A DNA stretch of 27,213 nucleotides, from the IMG/VR virus record IMGVR_UViG_3300040801_002061, positions 1 through 27,213 of that record; one strand, given 5' to 3'. The notes under the pieces are model-generated. The model had not been told where the DNA came from, ran no database searches, and worked only from the letters and a program-made list of their open reading frames with translations. Shown here piece by piece: positions 22,089 to 27,213 of this stretch (positions within the stretch are counted from its first letter, which is position 1; every line of letters starts with the position of its first letter). A program made the translations under genes and the position numbers. This DNA comes from a virus.

Positions 22089-22657
22089 TAGAGATTTTCC
22101 TTTATTTCTTCAAATATTATTCTTGCTGTTTGATCATCAGCAACAGATGGCAACCATTGTCTGAATTTATCAAAATTGTCATTCAGTGCAAAGTTCCGCA
22201 TATCTGTTCCGGACTCTTCAGATTTTCTTTCACCTGCATTCTTTATATTTATATTATAGAATAAATAAGTTCCTTTGTCAACAAGTGTTTTCACTTTCTC
22301 TTTAAACTCTTCATAACGGTCATCGCCAACAATCATAGTAACATTTTTATAACCACGGTCTGACAAATTCTTCAGAACATCAAAGGGTGTTTTAATATTA
22401 ATTTCTCTAGGAATAACAGCCTCTGGAAACAACTTCCTTAGTATTGTTATCTTGAAATCATAAGACAAAGGATTCTTTTTTCTATCTTGCCGCTGTGAAG
22501 TATATATCAAAGGAATAGAATCAGTTTCTTTTGCTTCTCTGATCACTGTATTAATGAGTTTTTCATGACCAGTGGTCAATCCCTGGAATCTACCGAAAGT
22601 AAAAACTATACTCTTTTTTGATCTTTCTCTTTTGAGATATTCTTTAAACGAAAGCAT
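22088..22657 (-). CDS. Nucleotidylyltransferase (NMNAT/cytidylyltransferase-like)
   Basis: A 189-residue enzyme of the HxGH nucleotidylyltransferase superfamily. VFTFGRFQGLTTGHEKLI has the T-x-G-H form at 28-31, and SGTDMRNFAL (about 146-155) is the second signature (ISSTxxR type). VTMIVGDDRYEEF lies between. It would join NMP to a phosphorylated substrate, as in NMN or nicotinate mononucleotide adenylylation or cytidylyl transfer; the sequence does not fix which. The first residues (MLSFKEYLKRERS) are a weaker version of the capsid-targeting pattern. Proteins of this type with a capsid-targeting start are common in T4-like phages from memory. The ribosome binding site is weak (GGTG). Confidence 0.8.
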   Translation of the reverse strand: MLSFKEYLKRERSKKSIVFTFGRFQGLTTGHEKLINTVIREAKETDSIPLIYTSQRQDRKKNPLSYDFKITILRKLFPEAVIPREINIKTPFDVLKNLSDRGYKNVTMIVGDDRYEEFKEKVKTLVDKGTYLFYNINIKNAGERKSEESGTDMRNFALNDNFDKFRQWLPSVADDQTARIIFEEIKENL

Positions 22658-22672
22658 AATAAAACACCACTA

Positions 22673-23803
22673 TTAGGATCGGAACTTCATATTAGAAAAG
22701 TTTCTTTTAGAAAACTCTTCACGATTAACCAGTTTTATTGGTATATCTGCATTATTATAAACATATCCCTCAGGATTGCAAGAAGTATATTCATATAATG
22801 TATATTCATAAAAAGTGTTCAAGTCATTTAAAATATTTTGATTTAAATTATCAATAATATGATTCTTTATAACAATAATATTGTAATAAACTTTGAATAA
22901 TTCAATGAAAAAGAATTTATTTTTTTCTATGAATTCTATAATTTTATTGTTTGAATTCTTTTCTTTGCAGAATTCTTTAAACATCACAACATCAGTTGTT
23001 TCTTTCATTTCACATGAATTTCTTATTTTCATGTTAATGTACTGCCTGAAAAGTGCATTGATTTTCAGTTCAACCATTTCTTTGTGTTCTTGCTCATAAC
23101 ATTTCAAATCATCTATTAGCAAATTCAAATCATGCAATTCCTGACAATAATGAAATACCAGTGCTGAATTTAATTTGTAATCTTCTTTTCTTTTGTATTC
23201 AGAAAAAAATTGATAAACATCATTTGTTTGATTAAAATTCTCTTTGTTAACTCCGGGAACTGTTTCAATATTGTCGGGAGTTCCTTTGCAAGTTGTATGC
23301 CATGCAATTCCTATTTTTGATCCGGCAATTTTTATTGCTGAATAACTCTGAATATCTACTCCGTATGTTATAGTGTTGGGTTTGAAACAAAGATAAAATC
23401 CATCTTTATAATCAATCTCAAAAAGATCATGTTTATATTGATCATCAATATACATCAAATCGCCGTGGTACATACCAGTTTTAATAGAACCTTTAAGATA
23501 CTTTAAACAGCATTCAAGAATTTCTATAAGACCGGCTGAATTCGGATGATTTCTCCTGATATCTTTTACAGTGTAGTTATATTTGGGAGTTTTGTTGTAA
23601 ATGCTTTTAGAGGCGACAAAGAATTTATTATTTCTTGGATCTATGCCGGCAACAATGGCTGGTGCACCATCATATTTTACAGAGAGGTGCTTTTCTGGAA
23701 AAAATAAAGCATCATTAAGGGAAGGAACAATATTATTTTTTGAAAATGTAAGATCATCAAGGATAAGATCTTCAACATGTTCTATATGCTTCAACGGTTT
23801 CAA
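22673..23803 (-). CDS. Ligase-fold protein, DUF6267-like
   Basis: A 376-residue protein. HIEHVEDLILDD (7-18) and LSVKYDGAPAIVAGIDPRNN (40-59) match the phage DUF6267 family as I remember it. KYDG (43-46) is motif I of nucleotidyltransferase-superfamily ligases (Lys43 would be adenylated), GMYHGDLMY (about 114) fits motif III, and YITFxPNTIxYG-like FKPNTITYGVD follows. PIKLVNREEFS near the end carries a late conserved Lys. It may be an RNA or DNA end ligase or an AMP-transferring protein. Relatives often carry a capsid-targeting start; this one begins MKPLKHIEHV. It starts with TTG (23801-23803), with AAGGAG seven bases upstream, and pairs with the nucleotidylyltransferase gene. Confidence 0.7.
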   Translation of the reverse strand: MKPLKHIEHVEDLILDDLTFSKNNIVPSLNDALFFPEKHLSVKYDGAPAIVAGIDPRNNKFFVASKSIYNKTPKYNYTVKDIRRNHPNSAGLIEILECCLKYLKGSIKTGMYHGDLMYIDDQYKHDLFEIDYKDGFYLCFKPNTITYGVDIQSYSAIKIAGSKIGIAWHTTCKGTPDNIETVPGVNKENFNQTNDVYQFFSEYKRKEDYKLNSALVFHYCQELHDLNLLIDDLKCYEQEHKEMVELKINALFRQYINMKIRNSCEMKETTDVVMFKEFCKEKNSNNKIIEFIEKNKFFFIELFKVYYNIIVIKNHIIDNLNQNILNDLNTFYEYTLYEYTSCNPEGYVYNNADIPIKLVNREEFSKRNFSNMKFRS

Positions 23804-23807
23804 ACAA

Positions 23808-23869
23808 ATCTCCTTAGAAAAAGTTTTAATTAATTTTTATAATATATAATACACCATTTCTAAGGAGAT
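23808..23869. repeat. 13-bp inverted repeat over RBS and promoter spacer
   Basis: ATCTCCTTAGAAA (23808-23820) and TTTCTAAGGAGAT (23857-23869) are perfect inverted copies 36 bases apart. One arm is the ribosome binding site of the ligase-fold gene. The other occupies the spacer between the -35 and -10 of its promoter. A transcript from this promoter would contain only the first arm. Confidence 0.8.
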
Positions 23870-23874
23870 GTCAA
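23846..23874 (-). promoter_or_regulatory. Sigma70-type promoter of the ligase/CTS cluster
   Basis: TTGACA (23869-23874), 17 bases, TATTAT (23846-23851) on the minus strand, 43 bases before the TTG start of the ligase-fold gene. AAAAGTA precedes the -35. It probably drives the run 23803-20582. Confidence 0.78.
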
Positions 23875-23879
23875 TACTT

Positions 23880-23981
23880 TTATGATAAAAATTTGAATCC
23901 TTCATGTTTTTCAAATGTTAACAATAATAGAAGAGATGAAAGAGATAAAAGAAGGATAGACGAAAGAGTCAAGAGAGTCAT
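23880..23981 (-). CDS. Possible 33-residue hydrophobic peptide
   Basis: A short frame starting at ATG 23979-23981, overlapping the stop of the Cys-rich gene as TGATG. The product has one strongly hydrophobic Leu/Ser segment (residues 2-22) and a short charged tail (FEKHEGFKFLS), as in single-helix membrane peptides. There is no Shine-Dalgarno, so translation would need coupling. The coding strand is strongly pyrimidine-rich. It may also be a chance frame. A weak AT stem with a T-run lies near its end (23891-23916). Confidence 0.35.
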   Translation of the reverse strand: MTLLTLSSILLLSLSSLLLLLTFEKHEGFKFLS

Positions 23982-24166
23982 CAAGAGAACCATAAAAATC
24001 TTTTCCAGCAATATTTTCTGTTGTCTATCTTACAATGATTTTCGCAGAATTGTTTATCTCTGAATTTTCCTGTGAAACTTGGATGAGTCATTTTATCAAT
24101 GAAGTAGCAAGTTTCACAGGAACCAGGAATGGTTTTAAACTTCTTTCCTTTATAACGCTGTAACAT
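23981..24166 (-). CDS. Cys-rich small protein, 61 aa
   Basis: A 61-residue basic protein with CETC (17-20), FCENHC (about 41-46) and a later Cys (CW), which is enough for a zinc or iron-sulphur site. No signal peptide, so cytoplasmic. No named family. The ATG overlaps the stop of the upstream lipoprotein gene (TAATG). The ribosome binding site is weak. Confidence 0.6.
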   Translation of the reverse strand: MLQRYKGKKFKTIPGSCETCYFIDKMTHPSFTGKFRDKQFCENHCKIDNRKYCWKRFLWFS

Positions 24167-24726
24167 TATTTCTTAATAAAAGTAATATAAGCAGGACGAT
24201 AAGGTCCTTTATATGATGCATAAATCAATACAGCAATTCCTCTATCTACACCGACATCAGAGTTTTTAATCACAAGCCCTGGAACTTCTGCTCCGATTGA
24301 TCCGTTAGGTCGTTTCACAATTTTGACTGTCTTTGTAAATGTCCCTACAGTTACTTTGACTTGATCTCCCACTTTCAGGAGAGGTTGTCTTTTGTAAGTG
24401 TAATAAGTCCATCTGTCACCATTAGTGGGCTTATAATATTTTAGAGCAATTGAACCACCAGGAACATTGTTTGGTTCAGTTACTATTTCAGGCTTCTTCT
24501 CTGGTTCTGGTTTCGGTTCTTCGGGTTTAGGCTGTTCTGGTGGTGTTACTGGTTTTGGATCCGGCTTCTCTTCTGCTTCTCGTTGTTCTTGCACATATTC
24601 AACAAGATTCACAATAGTTGCTACTAATTGTTCCTGATCAATAGCAGTCACTCCGTTAGATCCTTGATTGGCACAACCTTGCATCACAAAAAATGATAGC
24701 ATTAGAAATACAATAAAATATTTCAC
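24166..24726 (-). CDS. Proline-rich outer-membrane-type lipoprotein
   Basis: A 186-residue exported lipoprotein. A GTG start (24724-24726) with AAGGAG six bases upstream is followed by a signal peptide and the lipobox VMQGC, with Cys18 to be lipidated. Residues ~50-90 are a Pro/Glu/Lys-rich stalk (KPVTPPEQPKPEEPKPEPEK), and the C-terminal ~95 residues form a small beta-barrel-like domain (KVGDQVKVTVGTFTKTVKIV). Such a protein could sit in the outer membrane and shield a receptor, or act as an o-spanin, though known o-spanins are much shorter. It follows a second small lipoprotein gene. Confidence 0.75.
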   Translation of the reverse strand: MKYFIVFLMLSFFVMQGCANQGSNGVTAIDQEQLVATIVNLVEYVQEQREAEEKPDPKPVTPPEQPKPEEPKPEPEKKPEIVTEPNNVPGGSIALKYYKPTNGDRWTYYTYKRQPLLKVGDQVKVTVGTFTKTVKIVKRPNGSIGAEVPGLVIKNSDVGVDRGIAVLIYASYKGPYRPAYITFIKK

Positions 24727-24750
24727 TTGTTACTCCTTAGATTCCTTAGA

Positions 24751-24930
24751 TTAGTTAATTAATAGATACGGTTCTTTTGGCGAAGAATTTTCTATCTTCT
24801 CAATAATTGTATCTAGTTTTTGGTTTACTTCTGTTAAATCACAAGATTCTATTCCTGGTGCTTCCGGTGAAGCACAAGAACTTAAAACAAATAACAATAT
24901 GATTAAAATAAAAGTGTATAACATTTTCAT
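24751..24930 (-). CDS. Small lipoprotein, 59 aa
   Basis: Read directly from the sequence: ATG 24928-24930, stop TAA 24751-24753. The product has a signal peptide (MKMLYTFILIILLFVLSSC) with lipobox LSSC and Cys19 as the lipidation site, then a short acidic coiled-coil-like tail (LTEVNQKLDTIIEKIEN). GGA lies about ten bases upstream of the ATG. It precedes a larger lipoprotein gene. Possible roles are a spanin partner, a receptor-blocking protein of the Llp kind, or an anchor; none is shown. Confidence 0.7.
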   Translation of the reverse strand: MKMLYTFILIILLFVLSSCASPEAPGIESCDLTEVNQKLDTIIEKIENSSPKEPYLLIN

Positions 24931-24944
24931 ATGATTTGTCCGTT

Positions 24945-25157
24945 TTATTCTACATTAATCTTAATCATCCCATAACCAGGATGAGGATTATCAGTTTGTC
25001 TACATAATACATATTTGTTTATAGTGTCACCTTCTTGGATTACACCATTAACATGATTAGAATGAAGATCATAATCATATGTATCAATAAGTTTTTTATC
25101 TTCATTAGGAGTGTCTGAATACTCCCAATTAATATCTGGTATTGCAATCCATGCCAT
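24945..25157 (-). CDS. Small conserved phage protein, 70 aa
   Basis: A 70-residue protein beginning MAWIAIPDINWEYSDTPN. The Trp/Pro-rich start and ENKYVLCRQT-like strand recall a small protein often found after fibre genes in other phages. Function unknown; possibly a minor virion component. AAGGA precedes the ATG. It lies between the fibre-like gene and the small lipoprotein. Confidence 0.58.
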   Translation of the reverse strand: MAWIAIPDINWEYSDTPNEDKKLIDTYDYDLHSNHVNGVIQEGDTINKYVLCRQTDNPHPGYGMIKINVE

Positions 25158-25185
25158 CTTATTTTCCTTAATGTTCTTATTTTAA

Positions 25186-26346
25186 TTAAAATGGTTCAGG
25201 TCCACCAGTGGACGGATATATATGTATCATTCCTGTAAGTTTATTGTTATCTGAAGTTCCTGAAAGTGTTCCAACAGCCCCCGATATACCATATCCCTGA
25301 GGAAGAAAATATTCTATACCGAGATGCAGAGGTCTTACACCACCATCTCCTAAACTTGAGAATTCGATTTCTCCTCGATCTATAGAGGTTAGTGTAAGAG
25401 TGTCATCAGTAACAGTCCGAGTACTGAACCATAAAACTGCGGCGCCACCGGTATACACATCAACATTTGGATGAAACAAGAACTCATTGGCGCCAGAATT
25501 ATCATACGGACCATAACCATACGCCAGTGAATCTAAAGAAAATCCACTAATTCTGAGTAATGCAATTTGTGCTTGAGCATTAAGTCCGTCAAAGGTGTAG
25601 GTATACGTCGCCGGGTCGGCGGGTCCTACCACATGTATCATTCCAACTAGGCCGGGGGCCAATCCGTCTACAACAATTTCAATCCAGCCTGGATTGAAAG
25701 CAGTTGACAAAGGTTGTGCTGAAGCACAAAGAAGAATAAGAAGATCATCTTCAACTGTTCCAGCAGGTTTATCTACAGTCATTGTATCTGAAGTTGGATC
25801 CGATTGTGACGTTAGTGTATAAGATTCAACTTTAATAGGAGGTACATCTAAATAGTCATCAATTGTGAATGTGTATATACCAGTTTCTGATCTGTAATGC
25901 ATTGCACCCAAAAATTTATCAATTGCGAATTCTCCAGGTTTCATAATTTCAGGTGGAGAAAATGTATCTTCATATTCATTTACAACAATAGAAGATCCTG
26001 GAGTAGAAGGAGTCGGAATATCAGCACACATCCACTGACCTTCTATATATTGTTGGATCTGTCCTTCAACACATTCAAGAACTTGTACTCCAATCATTGT
26101 CCAAACCGTTTCCCAACTTGCTCCAACTTCAGGCTCAGTTGTAGAATCAGCAGTGTGATCACTAGAACATATAAAAACATTTCCACCGTGAACAACTATA
26201 TTATTAGTAGAAGTGTATTCTGTACCAGAATTCCATTTTGTGGCATATTGACTGTATAAATCGACGAAGTTGGCCTCAGTATTTGTAAAGTTGTCATCAA
26301 GGCTAACTTTACTTTCTGGTGTGCCCACTAGAATAGGATCTTTCAT
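25186..26346 (-). CDS. Tail-fibre/adhesin-like protein with CBM-like domain
   Basis: A 386-residue protein with no signal peptide. Residues ~35-85 (YATKWNSGTEYTSTNNIVVH, GNVFICSSDHTA, ASWETVWTMIG) have the W-rich layout of a chitin-binding (CBM5/12) domain, often used on phage fibres to bind surface sugars. A short linker and a Thr/Ser-rich beta domain of about 200 residues follow, ending in LSGTSDNNKLTGMIHIYP. It is likely a host-surface binding virion part. GGAG precedes the ATG by six bases. Confidence 0.7.
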   Translation of the reverse strand: MKDPILVGTPESKVSLDDNFTNTEANFVDLYSQYATKWNSGTEYTSTNNIVVHGGNVFICSSDHTADSTTEPEVGASWETVWTMIGVQVLECVEGQIQQYIEGQWMCADIPTPSTPGSSIVVNEYEDTFSPPEIMKPGEFAIDKFLGAMHYRSETGIYTFTIDDYLDVPPIKVESYTLTSQSDPTSDTMTVDKPAGTVEDDLLILLCASAQPLSTAFNPGWIEIVVDGLAPGLVGMIHVVGPADPATYTYTFDGLNAQAQIALLRISGFSLDSLAYGYGPYDNSGANEFLFHPNVDVYTGGAAVLWFSTRTVTDDTLTLTSIDRGEIEFSSLGDGGVRPLHLGIEYFLPQGYGISGAVGTLSGTSDNNKLTGMIHIYPSTGGPEPF

Positions 26347-26359
26347 TTATTTCTCCAGA

Positions 26360-26719
26360 TTATTGATTCTGCAACATGATATTAAAAATTATTGGCTGTC
26401 CTGGTCTTACAACAATCGGTGGCAACTCAACTTCTGGGCAGAAATTAGCAACTGCTGGATGACTCTCAATATCTCCTCTGTAAGCAGTCAAAAGATATGT
26501 TTTACAATCTCCAGTATGCTCGTGAACTGCTTCATTTGTCTGAGCATCTACTCTGAGAAGTTCTGTCTTTCCGTCAATAGTTCTTTCATAGAGGATATAT
26601 CCCTCTACCTGTTCAGCGGGATCATTAAATTCCCATGTTGCTTTGACTTGAACAGCATTAGCACAAGCCGCGGACAAAAATAGTATTGCTAGAGTTAAAA
26701 AAGTGAAAAAATATTTCAT
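26360..26719 (-). CDS. Exported FN3-like protein
   Basis: A 119-residue protein. The start is placed at ATG 26717-26719 (MKYFFTFLTLAIL) because AAGGAAAAC precedes it and a signal peptide begins there; the longer frame would overlap the previous gene. The signal peptide ends near SAACANA|VQ; an imperfect lipobox (SAAC) is also possible. The mature part has a fibronectin-III-like pattern (ATWEFNDPAEQVEGYILYER, DCKTYLLTAYRGDIESHPA). It would act in the periplasm or at the surface, and is possibly involved in adhesion or shielding. Confidence 0.65.
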   Translation of the reverse strand: MKYFFTFLTLAILFLSAACANAVQVKATWEFNDPAEQVEGYILYERTIDGKTELLRVDAQTNEAVHEHTGDCKTYLLTAYRGDIESHPAVANFCPEVELPPIVVRPGQPIIFNIMLQNQ

Positions 26720-26745
26720 AGTTTTCCTTATATTTTGTTTGTGTG

Positions 26746-27177
26746 TTAATTCCAACCAACAGTACAATCATAATTTCTTATATCATCTACGGTGTATTCT
26801 GTATTATTTAGCATGTCAGTAATATTGGATTGATGAAACTTCTTTACACCGAAATTATTAGACGCTCTCATAAAGAATGCAGTTGAGAAATCCTTAAATT
26901 CTGCTACTGTGAACAATCTGGTAGAATTATCTGCTAGAACCCATAGTCCTCCTGGAGAAGGTATAGGATCTTCATCATTCATTAAGAGGCACTGGTTTTG
27001 AGTACCTTGAATAGATTCTTTATCTGCTACATACATACCACCTTGGTACTCAAAATCAGCAAGATTCGCTTCACGGTTCATTTGAAGAATTTCTTGATTT
27101 TTTCTCTCAAATGATAAATTTTTTTCTATTTCTTGTTTCTCTTCTAAAGTAATTACATTATCCCAATTTATTGTCAT
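26746..27177 (-). CDS. DUF4376-like fibre-associated protein
   Basis: A 143-residue protein with FEYQGGMYVADKESIQGTQN (42-61), LWVLADNSTRLFTVAEFKDF (about 78-97) and a preceding Glu/Lys-rich helix. This is the arrangement of the DUF4376 domain found in tail-fibre and fibre-assembly proteins. It is placed beside the adhesin-like gene. AAGGAG precedes the ATG, which overlaps the previous stop (ATGA). Confidence 0.68.
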   Translation of the reverse strand: MTINWDNVITLEEKQEIEKNLSFERKNQEILQMNREANLADFEYQGGMYVADKESIQGTQNQCLLMNDEDPIPSPGGLWVLADNSTRLFTVAEFKDFSTAFFMRASNNFGVKKFHQSNITDMLNNTEYTVDDIRNYDCTVGWN

Positions 27178-27213
27178 TGTATCTCTCCTTCTTCTTCAAT
27201 TTCTTCTTCTTCA
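27174..27213 (-). CDS. 3' end of an upstream gene
   Basis: The last codons of a gene running in from the right edge, ending EEEEIEEGEIQ and TGA (27174-27176), overlapping the next ATG as ATGA. Too short to identify. Confidence 0.55.
   Translation of the reverse strand, partial: EEEEIEEEGEIQ

Noticed and set aside
7981-22253. Exact T4 late-promoter boxes TATAAATA on the minus strand at 7981-7988, 21316-21323 and 22246-22253.
   Set aside because: All lie inside coding genes and not close before a start. In DNA this AT-rich a few copies of an 8-base AT word are expected by chance.
25179-25192. Palindrome ATTTTAATTAAAAT before the end of the fibre-like gene.
   Set aside because: Pure A/T and short; expected by chance in this base composition and not placed at a promoter.
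1-27213. tRNA genes, rRNA, CRISPR arrays and insertion sequences.
   Set aside because: No cloverleaf with a TTCGA-type arm, no regularly spaced repeats and no transposase or terminal inverted repeats were seen. The gaps between genes are too short for most of them.

Overview
The window is a 27.2 kb, AT-rich, gene-dense piece of a tailed-phage genome of the T4-like (myovirus) type. Every gene I accept lies on the minus strand, so the genome reads from high to low coordinates here. Most neighbours overlap by ATGA, TAATG or TGATG junctions or are separated by a few bases, and most starts follow an AAGGAG/GAGG-type ribosome binding site. The diagnostic genes are a UvsX recombinase, a small protein in the gp40 position, a gp41-type helicase, a gp61-type primase and an ATP-dependent DNA ligase. 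The order uvsX-40-41 is the T4 order. The host is most likely a Gram-negative, because the phage encodes lipoproteins and a protein with a PEP-CTERM sorting tail, which only makes sense in a cell with an exosortase.

Layout in transcription order (right to left). (1) 27213-23880: end of a virion/adhesin region (DUF4376-like protein, carbohydrate-binding-like fibre protein), an exported FN3-like protein, two small lipoproteins, a Cys-rich protein and a possible 33-residue membrane peptide. (2) 23874-20582: a strong sigma70-type promoter, a ligase-fold (DUF6267-like) protein, a nucleotidylyltransferase, and four small proteins whose N-termini resemble the T4 capsid-targeting sequence. (3) 20562-19843: the PEP-CTERM protein, closed by a terminator that overlaps the next promoter. 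(4) 19825-15540: uvsX, gp40-like, gp41 helicase, a small membrane protein and a 322-residue conserved protein, with a promoter repeat before the last. (5) 15510-13461: small hypothetical proteins and a DHH phosphoesterase. (6) 13450-8739: nucleotidyltransferase, TET-associated-type glycosyltransferase, a second glycosyltransferase and an HD phosphohydrolase, which I read as a possible DNA-base hypermodification or surface-sugar module. (7) 8611-5316: a P-loop kinase and a 101-residue protein, both with the capsid-targeting N-terminus, an Ig-repeat virion protein and two conserved phage proteins. (8) 5282-205: primase, ligase, HNH nuclease and zinc-ribbon proteins, followed by a second copy of the promoter repeat that drives genes beyond the left edge.

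The two most notable signals are these. First, at least six proteins (a kinase, a probable adenylyl/cytidylyltransferase with a weaker version, and several unknowns) share an N-terminus of the form MKxaKxahxE, like the signal that loads T4 internal proteins into the capsid. They may be a set of enzymes packaged in the head and injected with the DNA. Second, a secreted PEP-CTERM protein sits in the middle of the phage recombination/replication block. Together with the two lipoproteins and the FN3-like secreted protein, it suggests that the phage remodels the host envelope.
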